From JADJLQ01 sp034439915 (GTDB lineage Bacteria; Bacteroidota; Bacteroidia; Chitinophagales; Saprospiraceae), in assembly GCA_034439915.1 (NCBI GenBank), contig JAWXBI010000206.1, forward strand, positions 1 to 53,505: a stretch of 53,505 bases of DNA, given 5' to 3'. Made by a program: the position numbers and the translations under genes. This document shows positions 25,018 through 34,062 of this stretch, piece by piece. Within the stretch, counting starts at the first letter, position 1; the number at the start of each line of letters is the position of its first letter. Under the pieces are notes generated by a model. The model saw only the letters and a program-made list of their open reading frames with translations, had not been told where the DNA came from and ran no database searches.

Positions 25018-26151
25018 TTAATTATTGCCGGATTGGTTAATCCAACCTTGTTTCCTGGCGTATTCCAAAACATTGTTGCGCGTAGCCTCGATTTGGACTG
25101 GGGAATTGGACAAGATGGTGTAAAAAAAACCGATATCCGGGATACTGACAAAATCACCTGTAAAGCCACCTTGTGAACCTGTGTGCGAGTACATTGTATG
25201 ACCTTCCACGCTAGATATTACCCAGGACATACCCATGGACGACGGTGTTTCACCCTTCCATGGAGGTAATGGCCAGATATTACGGGCCAGGTCCATGACT
25301 TCCCGGGAAAAAAAAGAAATATTCTTTATACCTGCTTCATATAAATACAATTCATGCACACTGCTCCAGACTCCGCCATTGCCTGATGCATTGAAAGTGG
25401 GTTCTTCCATAAAATCCTGCTCCTTCCATTTTCCATCAGGTAAAGAAAGGTAAGCGTGGCATACTCCTTGTTCCGGATGAGGTCCGTCCGTAATTGTACT
25501 GTTGGTCATCCGACTGGGGGTAAAAATTTTGGTTTTTATATAATCCTGCCATTTGAGGCCGGTGACTTGTTGTATGATCAGGGCGAGGGCATTAAAAGCG
25601 GGATTGGAATATTGATAGTGGGTTCCGGGTTCAAAATTCAAACTGTCATTCTCCAGGATGGGGGCCCAGTTTTGTGCATCATCTGCTGTCAAAAAGAAAA
25701 TACTATCCCGCTGTACCGGCCGGATGTCAGGTAACCCGGAACTGTGTGTCAGCAAATGATATATCCTGACCTTCTTGCCAATATCCTGGTTTTTAAAATT
25801 CGGAAAATATCGGATCAGACTATCCTGGAGGCTCAGTTTGCCGTCCTTTGCCAACTGCAGGATAGCATACGCCACAAAAGTTTTGGAGATGGAGCCGGTA
25901 TTAAATATACTGTTTTTGGTTATGGGTTTGTTTGTAATCAGGTCTTCCACACCGACACATTCTTCTATTAATACAGAGTCCTTAAGTTTAATTAAAAGAG
26001 CGTAACCCGGGCTGTTTTGCAAATTGGCGTGATTCCATCCTTCTACCAATAAAGGATGAGGTGGTCTGGAGTTATTACATTGAATCAATAATAAAGCCAG
26101 CCATGCCAACCATTGGAGGTTCAATTTGCTGTTATGGAGTCTATATTTCAT
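25018..26151 (-). CDS. Serine beta-lactamase-like (class C) lipoprotein
   Basis: Penicillin-binding-protein-like serine hydrolase, probably on the periplasmic face as a lipoprotein (LLLIQC, cysteine 25 from MKYRLHNSKLN). SISK (S87, K90) is the nucleophile/base pair, YSN (181-183) the second motif, and SHTGSQGG the third, a variant of KTG. Family members include D-aminopeptidases, esterases and true AmpC enzymes; this branch is usually a peptidase or esterase and cannot be called a resistance gene. The Met 21 bp upstream (26172) would lengthen the charged start without need. It diverges from the beta-CASP gene at 26211. Confidence 0.9.
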   Translation of the reverse strand: MKYRLHNSKLNLQWLAWLALLLIQCNNSRPPHPLLVEGWNHANLQNSPGYALLIKLKDSVLIEECVGVEDLITNKPITKNSIFNTGSISKTFVAYAILQLAKDGKLSLQDSLIRYFPNFKNQDIGKKVRIYHLLTHSSGLPDIRPVQRDSIFFLTADDAQNWAPILENDSLNFEPGTHYQYSNPAFNALALIIQQVTGLKWQDYIKTKIFTPSRMTNSTITDGPHPEQGVCHAYLSLPDGKWKEQDFMEEPTFNASGNGGVWSSVHELYLYEAGIKNISFFSREVMDLARNIWPLPPWKGETPSSMGMSWVISSVEGHTMYSHTGSQGGFTGDFVSIPDIGFFYTILSNSPVQIEATRNNVLEYARKQGWINQSGNN

Positions 26152-26210
26152 CACACTTTGGGCTGCAGGCAATATAAAGTATCTTTATCGCATTAAATTA
26201 AAACAATTGT

Positions 26211-27632
26211 ATGAAGATTCGGTTTTGCGGAGCAGCTAAAGAGGTTACTGGTTCCTGTCACATGGTGATCCTGGAAGATGGGTTCAAAATCTTATTGGAT
26301 TGCGGCATGTTTCAGGGAGAAAATAATGATGAATTGAACCGGCAATGGTTTTTTAAACCGGCAGAAATAGGCGCTGTTATATTATCGCATGCGCATATTG
26401 ATCATTGCGGGAGAATTCCGAAACTGACCAAGGATGGATTTGAAGGTAATATTTATTCCACCCCGGCTACCCGGGACCTGGCAGCAATTATGCTGATGGA
26501 TAGTGCAAAAATCCAGGAAAACGACGCCGAATTTGAGAATAAAAAAAATGCAAAATTCGGAAATTCGGCCTCCAAACCAGTGCCCCCGTTGTATACCATT
26601 AAAGACGCTGGCCGGTCAATGAAAAACTTCGTCACATTTAACTATAACCGCTGGTTCAGGATACACGACCGGGTGGAAGTTTTATACCGCGATGCCGGCC
26701 ACATCCTCGGCAGCGCCAGTGTCACCCTGCGTATCCAGGAAGGTAAGGGTATTATTATGCTGGGGTTTACCGCAGATATTGGGCGACCGGAAAGGCCTAT
26801 TTTAAAGGATCCGGAACCTATGCTGCCGGTGGATTACCTGATTTGTGAATCCACTTATGGCGACCGATTGCATGAACAAGCACCAGCAGAAGAACAACAT
26901 TTTCTTCAGATCATCACAGAGACCTGCGTAAAGAAAAAAGGAAAACTGATCATACCTGCTTTCAGTGTTGGACGCACCCAGGAAATCGTATATATGCTGG
27001 ATAGAGCGGCTAACAGAAACCTGCTACCTCCGGTCCAGGTTTATGTAGACAGTCCATTAGCTGTCAATGCAACAAATGTATTTCAAACCCATCCGGAATG
27101 TTTTGACCACGACCTGCATGAATATATGCTCTTTGATAAGAACCCTTTCGGGTTTAATGGACTGAACTATGTCAAAACGGTGGAAGAATCGAAATCCCTG
27201 AATGAACATGATGAGCCCTGTATTATTATCAGTGCCTCCGGTATGGCCAATGCCGGCCGGGTCAGGCACCACCTGGCCAACAACATTGAAGACCCAAAAA
27301 ACGCGGTATTGATTGTCGGGTACTGTACCCCTAATACACCCGGAGGGATGTTGAGGAATGGTGCTCAGGAGATCAAGTTATTTGGAGAGGTCAGGACCGT
27401 CCGGGCTAAGATAGAAATCATGGATAGCTTTTCAGCGCATGGCGATCAAAAGGAGATGCTGAATTTTATTAAAAATCAATTGCCCTCAGTGCAAAAAACT
27501 TTTTTAGTGCATGGAGATGAAAGAGTATTACAGGTTTGGAAAAACCACCTTATGGATAATGGATTTTCCCAGGTCACTGTGCCTTCGTTGGGTCAGGAAG
27601 TCGACCTACTTCGACCTGAATCCAACCCTTAA
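26211..27632 (+). CDS. Beta-CASP metallo-beta-lactamase-fold RNase-like protein
   Basis: Cytoplasmic zinc hydrolase of 473 residues with the metallo-beta-lactamase and beta-CASP (RNA-specificity) domains seen in CPSF-73/YsnC-type nucleases. Motifs in order: SHAHIDHCGR, DAGHILGSASV, ESTYGDR, PAFSVGRTQEIVY, IIISASGMANAGRVRHHL and FSAHGDQKEM. These supply the zinc ligands and the CASP motifs. Relatives process RNA ends; the substrate is unknown here. The last 74 bp overlap, in another frame, the preferred start of the next gene. Confidence 0.92.
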   Translation: MKIRFCGAAKEVTGSCHMVILEDGFKILLDCGMFQGENNDELNRQWFFKPAEIGAVILSHAHIDHCGRIPKLTKDGFEGNIYSTPATRDLAAIMLMDSAKIQENDAEFENKKNAKFGNSASKPVPPLYTIKDAGRSMKNFVTFNYNRWFRIHDRVEVLYRDAGHILGSASVTLRIQEGKGIIMLGFTADIGRPERPILKDPEPMLPVDYLICESTYGDRLHEQAPAEEQHFLQIITETCVKKKGKLIIPAFSVGRTQEIVYMLDRAANRNLLPPVQVYVDSPLAVNATNVFQTHPECFDHDLHEYMLFDKNPFGFNGLNYVKTVEESKSLNEHDEPCIIISASGMANAGRVRHHLANNIEDPKNAVLIVGYCTPNTPGGMLRNGAQEIKLFGEVRTVRAKIEIMDSFSAHGDQKEMLNFIKNQLPSVQKTFLVHGDERVLQVWKNHLMDNGFSQVTVPSLGQEVDLLRPESNP

Positions 27633-29121
27633 ATTAATATTGTGGATAATCCTGGTTTCAGGTGGTTGCTCATGGGATGACTTCCTACTGGATCAGGATG
27701 AAGGTGAATGGGCAATCCCATTGATCAACGGCCAGATCGACGCCCAGGACTTGTTAAACCAATCGGTCACCTTTGGCGAAATCAGGGTGTTGAATAATGG
27801 TCTGCTGAGTATTCATTATTCCGGGGAACTATTGCAGAAAACTAAAAAGGATATTTTTTTCCCTATTCCGGGCATCCTGCCTATTCCGTTGTTAGATACG
27901 TTTTATGAGGTGACCTTACCGGTCGTCAACAATATGATCGTTCATCAAGCCATTCTGGCCAATGGCAATTATTGGTTTTCTTATAGTCACCAGCATGCAC
28001 AGGATATCAACCTGCGGATCTGGGTGCCGGAAATGAGTGTCAACAGTCACATCCTGAATCACCACATAAATATTCCATTCCTCGGCCAGACGCCTACTGT
28101 AGGATTGACAACACGTTTCCCCCTGGACAATATCGTACTCCGTCCGGTAAATAATAAAATAGGCCTTCATTATCAGGCCTTGACGGCAGCACAACAATCA
28201 ATTCCTATGTCCTCTGTGTTTTTTATATACGATCAGATCGATTTTAAATATATCGAAGGTTTTATCGGTCAAAATATTTACGATCTGCGAAAAGACAGTA
28301 TAGAATTTGACTTGTATGATGGTTTTGTCCAGGGAGGATTATATATCAATGACCCACAGATTACCATGACGGTTACGAATTCTTTTGGATTTCCAGCAAA
28401 AGCGCTGGTCAATGAATTTGCAGTCCAGACCGCTGATGGTTCCCTACGCCAATTCACCAGCACGCTGCTCGACGCCGGTATGTATTTCAATTATCCAAGC
28501 CTGCCCGAACAAGGCCAGGCTAAAACCACCCGTTTTGTTTTTACATCCTCCAATTCAAACGTTCGCGAAATTTTTAATGCACAGGCTAAACGGATAATCT
28601 ATGATATTGATGCTTTATCTAATCCGGCTCTGATTCCCGATTCTTCATACTTTATTATGGAAAGCAGCGCTTTTGCAATCAATGTAACGGTTGATTTACC
28701 GTTGAGCGGTAAAATCACCGATTATCCTGCAGAACGGGTGTTCCAGGTCAACGCTGAAAAATTGAATGAACTTAAGGAAGGTTTTTTAAGGATCGAAACC
28801 GACAATGGCCTGCCCCTGACTGCTAAAGCCCAGATCTTCCTGTTGGATCAGTCTGGAATTTTGATCGATACACTTTTTACAACTGCAACGGAAATCTTTA
28901 AAAGCGCCAGTACCAATCCACAAGGTTCGGTCATTTCCTCCACCCTCCATACCCTGGATATAGCTGTACCGGCGCATAAAATATCCGCCTGGTCTAAAAC
29001 CAAGACAATACGCGTACGGATTCATTTTAATTCTCCTTCAGAGCAACCGCAGGTACAGATTTTGAATTCTAGTAAAATGAACTTTAGGTTAGGATTTATC
29101 GGTAAACTTAAATCAAAATAA
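27559..29121 (+). CDS. Putative lipoprotein, unknown function, upstream of an OMP barrel gene
   Basis: Protein of about 520 residues that I do not recognise. The N-terminus contains TLKLILWIILVSGGC, a likely lipoprotein signal (cysteine 37 if ATG 27559 is used). The start is uncertain: a CTG at 27616 would give a better-proportioned signal, and ATG 27559 or 27511 lies inside the previous gene. The body is rich in beta-strand-like text (IPGILPIPLL, EVTLPVVNNMIV, TRFVFTSSNSN). It ends TAA overlapping the next ATG by one base (TAATG), so the two are probably translated together and act as an envelope pair. Confidence 0.65.
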   Translation: MDFPRSLCLRWVRKSTYFDLNPTLKLILWIILVSGGCSWDDFLLDQDEGEWAIPLINGQIDAQDLLNQSVTFGEIRVLNNGLLSIHYSGELLQKTKKDIFFPIPGILPIPLLDTFYEVTLPVVNNMIVHQAILANGNYWFSYSHQHAQDINLRIWVPEMSVNSHILNHHINIPFLGQTPTVGLTTRFPLDNIVLRPVNNKIGLHYQALTAAQQSIPMSSVFFIYDQIDFKYIEGFIGQNIYDLRKDSIEFDLYDGFVQGGLYINDPQITMTVTNSFGFPAKALVNEFAVQTADGSLRQFTSTLLDAGMYFNYPSLPEQGQAKTTRFVFTSSNSNVREIFNAQAKRIIYDIDALSNPALIPDSSYFIMESSAFAINVTVDLPLSGKITDYPAERVFQVNAEKLNELKEGFLRIETDNGLPLTAKAQIFLLDQSGILIDTLFTTATEIFKSASTNPQGSVISSTLHTLDIAVPAHKISAWSKTKTIRVRIHFNSPSEQPQVQILNSSKMNFRLGFIGKLKSK

Positions 29122-30521
29122 TGATGCTCCGGTCTAGGGAAAACAATAGGGCTGTGACTGTTGATTTAATTCAAAACATACCCAATCCGCAGGTTTTCCA
29201 GACCTGGCGGCAAACTATTTATATCCTTTGTTTATTTTTTTTGAATCAGATCGCAAGACCAGGTTTGGTAGCCCAGGATTTAGGTATACATATGATGAGC
29301 AGGGACCAGGTTTTCCTTGGCCGAAACCCGGCTATTCCATTCAGTAAAAACACTATCATTGGGTTACCCGAAGGAAGCGGGATTCTTGACCTTCAAGCCG
29401 GTAAAGGGGATTGGCTGGTTTCCCAAAAGGATGGATCCAGAAAAATTTCTCTTGCCGATGGATGGGAAGGTCTGGGACAGGAAACCTATCAGGTGGGCGT
29501 GTCGTGGAGGTTGCGTTCTTTTTTTATTGGAAAAAAATTTAACCGATTTCAGCTGGGTATATCCCATGAATTAGAAGGAAATTCTTTAATCGGGTTCAAC
29601 CGGGACCTGGCAGGAATACTTGCGTTTGGAAATTATGGTTATCTGCAAAAACAACCTTTAGCAAAGGAACAACCTCTCGACTTAGAAATTGACGTGAAAA
29701 ATGAAATATTCAACGGATTTGGAATTCAACTTGGATATTTGTTTAATCGGGTATCCATAGGAGGGTCGCTTCGATATTTAAGTGGCCTGCAGGAGTTACA
29801 TACCGAGGTCAACCAACTGGAACTGGATATCAGGGACCCGCTGAGTATTACATCCCGGGAAGATTGGAAAGTTTATTCCGCTAACCTGGTAAACGAAATT
29901 AACCTGGACAGCATACAATTTATCCCGTTTACAGATTTAAACATTTTGGGCAGGCACCCTGGGTTTTCAGGGTCTATTGGTATAGCCTATCAAAGTCCGG
30001 AAGTTTTGTTGGCTTTACAATGGAAAGATATAGGTAGCATACGGTGGAAAGACGGTACTTTATTTTCCCGTAAGGGTACGATTAACTATTCCGGTATTTC
30101 AGTGCCAAACCTGCTTACTCTTGATCCAAATGTTTTTAATTCAATTGGGGATACTTTGAGAAAATTAGTGTCCGTAGACAAGATGGTTAGCCAGTACCGC
30201 AGCCAGCTTCGATCCAATATTCTGGCTGAGTTTCAATATTATTTTTTAAATAAATGGAACCTGGGTTCAGCAATAAATTATTATTTGGATCGGCGTTGGT
30301 GGCAGGTTATGGCCGGAGTAAATTATCAATTGTTTGAACAGCTGAGCCTGGGTAGCCAGGGCAGTTATAATGCTTCAGGGCGTTTCAATATTGGGCTGCA
30401 CGCCGCCCTCCGCCTGGCTGCATTTAACTTGTATTTGAATACCGATCATATTCAAAGTCTATATCCTACAACTAACTTAAACCAGTTCTCTGCACGCGTT
30501 GGCATCTCACTGATGTGGTGA
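29121..30521 (+). CDS. DUF5723-like outer-membrane beta-barrel protein
   Basis: Protein of 466 residues with an N-terminal signal-like segment (IYILCLFFLNQIARPGLVAQ, about 32-52) and then many alternating amphipathic strands (FQLGISHELEGNSLIGFNRDL, FGIQLGYLFNRVSIGGSLRYLSG, GSAINYYLDRRWWQVMAGVNYQ), ending in VGISLMW with a terminal aromatic. This is the pattern of an outer-membrane barrel of the DUF5723 or similar group. Function is unknown. Its ATG overlaps the stop of the preceding lipoprotein, so the two likely form a unit. It converges with the peptide-binding lipoprotein gene after only 10 bp. Confidence 0.7.
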   Translation: MMLRSRENNRAVTVDLIQNIPNPQVFQTWRQTIYILCLFFLNQIARPGLVAQDLGIHMMSRDQVFLGRNPAIPFSKNTIIGLPEGSGILDLQAGKGDWLVSQKDGSRKISLADGWEGLGQETYQVGVSWRLRSFFIGKKFNRFQLGISHELEGNSLIGFNRDLAGILAFGNYGYLQKQPLAKEQPLDLEIDVKNEIFNGFGIQLGYLFNRVSIGGSLRYLSGLQELHTEVNQLELDIRDPLSITSREDWKVYSANLVNEINLDSIQFIPFTDLNILGRHPGFSGSIGIAYQSPEVLLALQWKDIGSIRWKDGTLFSRKGTINYSGISVPNLLTLDPNVFNSIGDTLRKLVSVDKMVSQYRSQLRSNILAEFQYYFLNKWNLGSAINYYLDRRWWQVMAGVNYQLFEQLSLGSQGSYNASGRFNIGLHAALRLAAFNLYLNTDHIQSLYPTTNLNQFSARVGISLMW

Positions 30522-30531
30522 GTCAGTACCC

Positions 30532-32271
30532 TTATTGACCCACTGGCTTAAAATCATTTACAAAATACCCCGGTCGTACGGACGCTGCGCGGCCATTCCA
30601 TTTTTTGCTGAGTGCAATAAGGTTCTGAGGGGCGAATAAAAACACTGCTGCCTGCTGGTCGTATATTTCTTTTTGCAGCGATTTATAAAGAGAAGTTCGG
30701 CGTTCTCCCGGTTCACTATGACGTATTTGATCGATGATGCTGTCGGTTTGCGGAGAGCCGAATCCGGTAAAATTCTGTCCATCTGAAGTATAGCTCTCCG
30801 TATGCCAGTAGCTGTAGGGGTCATCCGGCCCGGGGTACTGACTGTCGGACAAGGCTGCAATTTCAAAATCATGATTTCTCACACTCTCCAGTAAAAGATG
30901 GATGGGTTTCGGTATGATCTCTATCCGGATGCCGGCCTTTAAAGACTGCTCCTGCAAGTGGATGGCTATCTGTTGCCCAAGTCCTCCCGGGGTTACCATC
31001 AACCGGAGTTGAAGTTCGGTAATCCGGTTATTTATTTTTTTATCCAGAGTTCCATTGTGATTAGTGTCCATCCATCCGGCCAATGAAAGATTGGCCTTCG
31101 CTTTTTCAATGTCAAATGGAATCAGCGGCAGATCATGATCATAATATATTTTGGCCGGTTGAAATGGAGCTGTGATGCGTTGAGCAAATCCCTGGAAAAG
31201 GTTTTTCTGTAATTGATCCAGATCCATGAGCTGGGCCAGAGCCCTTCTGGTTTCTGCTTGAAGCAACAAGGGACTTCGGTTGTTCAGAGAAAGATAGACA
31301 AAACGGATAGGGGGTCCGGTAATAAAATTTACTTTCCGGATCAGGGTACTGTCTTCACGCATGGCCTTAAAGTTTGCCGGGTTGATATCCGTGGCCACCA
31401 GATCCAGCAATCCTTCTTTTAATGCGTTGATGGCATTGGCTTCCTCGGCAATAATCCGATAGGTGATTTCAGCTGGGTAGGCAGAAAAATTGACTATGGA
31501 ATCCGTGACGGATAACCCCCACCAGGGCTCCTTCCTTTTAAGTTTGAGGTATTGATTGCTTACCCATTGTTCTATCCGGTAAGGCCCGCACCCGGACAAT
31601 CCTTCCCTTCCTAGAGCGGGATTCGTAAACTGAAGGGCAAAAGCCTGAGCTATCCGGCTTACTAAGGAGGCTGTGTCCTCTGTATTCAACGCTTTTAAAG
31701 CGCTCCAGCTTAATTTTTTTAATTGGAATGAGGAATCAAACCGGGATTCCTGCAAGATGAAATTATTGGTAAATGATTGTTCGTCCAGAAAATAATTGTC
31801 GTCCGTCCAGAAAATCAACTCCGTGGGATTGGAAAAGGTTTCAATACTGTCGATGGGATAAATCACCCCCCTTTTGCCATTGGTGGGAACAAATGGATTA
31901 AGGATAGCTTTTAAACTGAATACTACATCGTCGACGGTCACCGGTGAACCATCATCCCACCGGGCTTCTTCCCTGAGCTTGATTTTATAACCGGTATTGT
32001 TGCCCTGATGAAGTATGGTGGTTGGACCGGAAGTTAATACCGGTTTGATTTCCTGCGTATAGGGATCAAAATCCATTAAGGGCAGGAACAATAAATTTTG
32101 AATGGCTGAAGCAACGGCCGAATTGGACAACACCGGGTTAAGAATATCAGGCTCACGGTTGATGCGGACGGTCAGAGATTCTGTGGTCAATTTCACAGTT
32201 TCTTTTTTGCAATGAGCGGTGGCCAGGCAAATAAAGGGGAGGAACCAACAAAATTTATAAAGGATTGGCAT
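30532..32271 (-). CDS. Family 5 extracellular solute-binding protein (peptide type)
   Basis: Substrate-binding protein of the oligopeptide/dipeptide ABC class (SBP_bac_5), 579 residues. The N-terminus (MPILYKFCWFLPFICLATAHC) could be a lipoprotein signal, though H before the cysteine is unusual. Typical segments: NREPDILNPVLSNSAVASAIQNLLFLPLM, KIKLREEARWDDGSPVTVDDVVFSLKAI, LNNRSPLLLQAETRRALAQLMD. Partner permease and ATPase genes, normally adjacent, are absent here. It may be a solitary binding protein that serves a distant transporter or senses peptides. Confidence 0.9.
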   Translation of the reverse strand: MPILYKFCWFLPFICLATAHCKKETVKLTTESLTVRINREPDILNPVLSNSAVASAIQNLLFLPLMDFDPYTQEIKPVLTSGPTTILHQGNNTGYKIKLREEARWDDGSPVTVDDVVFSLKAILNPFVPTNGKRGVIYPIDSIETFSNPTELIFWTDDNYFLDEQSFTNNFILQESRFDSSFQLKKLSWSALKALNTEDTASLVSRIAQAFALQFTNPALGREGLSGCGPYRIEQWVSNQYLKLKRKEPWWGLSVTDSIVNFSAYPAEITYRIIAEEANAINALKEGLLDLVATDINPANFKAMREDSTLIRKVNFITGPPIRFVYLSLNNRSPLLLQAETRRALAQLMDLDQLQKNLFQGFAQRITAPFQPAKIYYDHDLPLIPFDIEKAKANLSLAGWMDTNHNGTLDKKINNRITELQLRLMVTPGGLGQQIAIHLQEQSLKAGIRIEIIPKPIHLLLESVRNHDFEIAALSDSQYPGPDDPYSYWHTESYTSDGQNFTGFGSPQTDSIIDQIRHSEPGERRTSLYKSLQKEIYDQQAAVFLFAPQNLIALSKKWNGRAASVRPGYFVNDFKPVGQ

Positions 32272-32335
32272 GTGGTAAACGAATTGTAAATAAAATTGTT
32301 CAAATAAAGTTATTTAATTCAAGTCGAAATCAAAG

Positions 32336-33247
32336 ATGAAAATAATTGCCATTTGCGGAGGGTCGGGTTTATTGGGTAAGGCTATCGCCAAAACCTTGAT
32401 GGACAAAGGTTATCAGGTCAGATTGATTACCCGGAAGAAAAGCGGGTCCACCGATTACGAACAGTTTCTATGGGATCCGTTGAAACGATACCTGGACCCA
32501 GGTGCTTTGAATGGGATATATGGGCTGATCCAACTCAGCGGAGAGTCAATTGCGAATCACAGATGGACACCGGCTGTCAAAACCAGGATATATCAAAGCC
32601 GGATCGATACCACCCGGTTTATCGTCGAGGAAATAAACGCGTTGACCAATCCCCCCAAAGTATTTATATCGGTTTCAGGAATCGGTATTTATGGGCATCG
32701 TCCCGGTGAAATTTTAAATGAATCCAGTGCGAGCGGTAAACCTGGTTTTTTAGTCGACCTGTGCCGGGATTGGGAAGAGGCGACGGGGGCGCTTAAAAAA
32801 GAGGTCCGACAGGCAATAATACGTATAGGATTGGTCCTCAGCACTGAGGATGGAATTTTAAAAAGATTCCTGCTGCCTTCAAGATTGGGTCTTGCTCCTG
32901 TTTTTGGATCCGGCCGCCAGATTTATTCTTGGATACATATAGGTGACCTGGCTGAATTGTTCTGTTGGTTAATCTCTTCGGACGGGGCCAAAGGCATCTA
33001 TAATGCCGCCTCCCCGGGACCGGTTACACAAAAGGAGTTTGCCAATATTCTGGCCGAACTCCGGGGGCCTTTTAGTGTTAAAATCCCGGTACCTCAATTG
33101 GCCATGCGACTGGTCGTTGGAGAACTGGCCGAAAGTATATATGGTTCTCAATGGGTCATGCCGGTCAAGGCGATTCAGGAAGGATTTACATTTCGATTTC
33201 CCGGCTTTAAAGAAGCTATTAAGGATTTGATTTATAGTAATTCCTGA
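32336..33247 (+). CDS. TIGR01777-type NAD-dependent epimerase (SDR39U1-like)
   Basis: Extended short-chain dehydrogenase-like protein of 303 residues. NAD(P) site CGGSGLLGKAIAKTL at the N-terminus; the family trademark SGESIANHRWTPAVKTRIYQSRI is present in the middle, as is FISVSGIGIYGHR and a C-terminal DUF1731-like segment (VVGELAESIYGSQWVMPVKAIQ). The cell-division inhibitor/YfcH family has no proven reaction. It lies divergent from the peptide-binding gene and upstream of the VIT1-type gene. Confidence 0.9.
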   Translation: MKIIAICGGSGLLGKAIAKTLMDKGYQVRLITRKKSGSTDYEQFLWDPLKRYLDPGALNGIYGLIQLSGESIANHRWTPAVKTRIYQSRIDTTRFIVEEINALTNPPKVFISVSGIGIYGHRPGEILNESSASGKPGFLVDLCRDWEEATGALKKEVRQAIIRIGLVLSTEDGILKRFLLPSRLGLAPVFGSGRQIYSWIHIGDLAELFCWLISSDGAKGIYNAASPGPVTQKEFANILAELRGPFSVKIPVPQLAMRLVVGELAESIYGSQWVMPVKAIQEGFTFRFPGFKEAIKDLIYSNS

Positions 33248-33293
33248 GGAGGAGAAAAATTAAATTATTCATATATACTAAATCAAACGATTA

Positions 33294-33322
33294 TTTGATC
33301 TTAGCGTGAATTGATACATTTG
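33294..33322 (+). promoter_or_regulatory. Complete Bacteroidota promoter of the VIT1-type gene
   Basis: TTTG at 33294-33297 and TACATTTG at 33315-33322 are 17 bases apart, matching the Bacteroidota -33/-7 pair (TTTG and TAnnTTTG). With the -7 G five bases before the start, transcription would begin at about 33327, which is the start codon itself. This is the best two-part promoter I can see in the window. Confidence 0.65.
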
Positions 33323-33326
33323 CAGC

Positions 33327-34034
33327 TTGGATACCCACCTGCATCACGAACATATAGAGGCCCATCTTAAAAGTTCTCAGACCCTGACCGATGTTGTAAT
33401 TGGAATGAGTGACGGACTGACTGTACCGTTTGCACTGGCTGCCGGCCTGAGCGGAGCGGTGGACTCCAGTAAAATTATCATCATCGCTGGCATTGCAGAA
33501 GTTGCTGCGGGCTCTATAGCTATGGGCCTGGGTGGTTACCTGGCCGGGCGTACAGCTCAGGACCATTATAAAAGTGAGGTCAAGAGGGAATATGCGGAAA
33601 TTGAGCATCAGCATCACAGGGAAATCGCCGAAACCAAAGAGTTTTTTGCAGGTCTGGGGCTAAGTGAAACTTTGCAAACCCAGGCTACAGAAGAAATTTC
33701 CAGGGATAAGGACCGGTGGGTGAGTTTTATGATGAAATATGAATTGGGATTGGAGCCTCCCGATCCTCGTCGGGCCACCAAGAGTGCACTCAATATAGGG
33801 CTGTCTTATATCGCCGGCGTAATCATACCCCTGAGTCCTTACTTTTTTATCGATGATAGTGTTACAGCCCTGAAATATTCAGCAGTAGCCACATTAGTTT
33901 GCCTTTTTGTATTCGGTTATTTTAAAAGTAAGATTACCGGTATTCCTCCATTTTCAGGTGCACTCAAGGTGATGACTATCGGCGCTATGGCAGCAGCGGC
34001 AGCCTATGCCATTGCTCGGTTATTGGAAAGTTAA
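33327..34034 (+). CDS. VIT1/CCC1-family Fe/Mn transporter, probably leaderless
   Basis: Membrane transporter of 235 residues of the VIT1/CCC1 family, which moves Fe(II) or Mn(II) out of the cytoplasm. Helix 1 carries the family segment GMSDGLTVPFALAAGLSG; a cytosolic helical part rich in Glu and His (HYKSEVKREYAEIEHQHHREIAETKEFF) resembles the metal-binding domain. About five helices in total. Translation starts at a TTG (encoded MDTHLHHEHIEAHL); no ATG is available before the first helix. The promoter at 33294-33322 puts the 5' end at or next to this TTG, so it is a leaderless-mRNA candidate. The pyrophosphatase gene begins 28 bp after the stop. Confidence 0.88.
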   Translation: MDTHLHHEHIEAHLKSSQTLTDVVIGMSDGLTVPFALAAGLSGAVDSSKIIIIAGIAEVAAGSIAMGLGGYLAGRTAQDHYKSEVKREYAEIEHQHHREIAETKEFFAGLGLSETLQTQATEEISRDKDRWVSFMMKYELGLEPPDPRRATKSALNIGLSYIAGVIIPLSPYFFIDDSVTALKYSAVATLVCLFVFGYFKSKITGIPPFSGALKVMTIGAMAAAAAYAIARLLES

Positions 34035-34062
34035 ATGTCTTTTTATAAAAAAATATATTCTA

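Noticed and set aside
25018..26151. Antibiotic-resistance beta-lactamase
   Set aside because: Only the general class C fold motifs are visible; the third motif is HTG, and most relatives of this type are peptidases or esterases.
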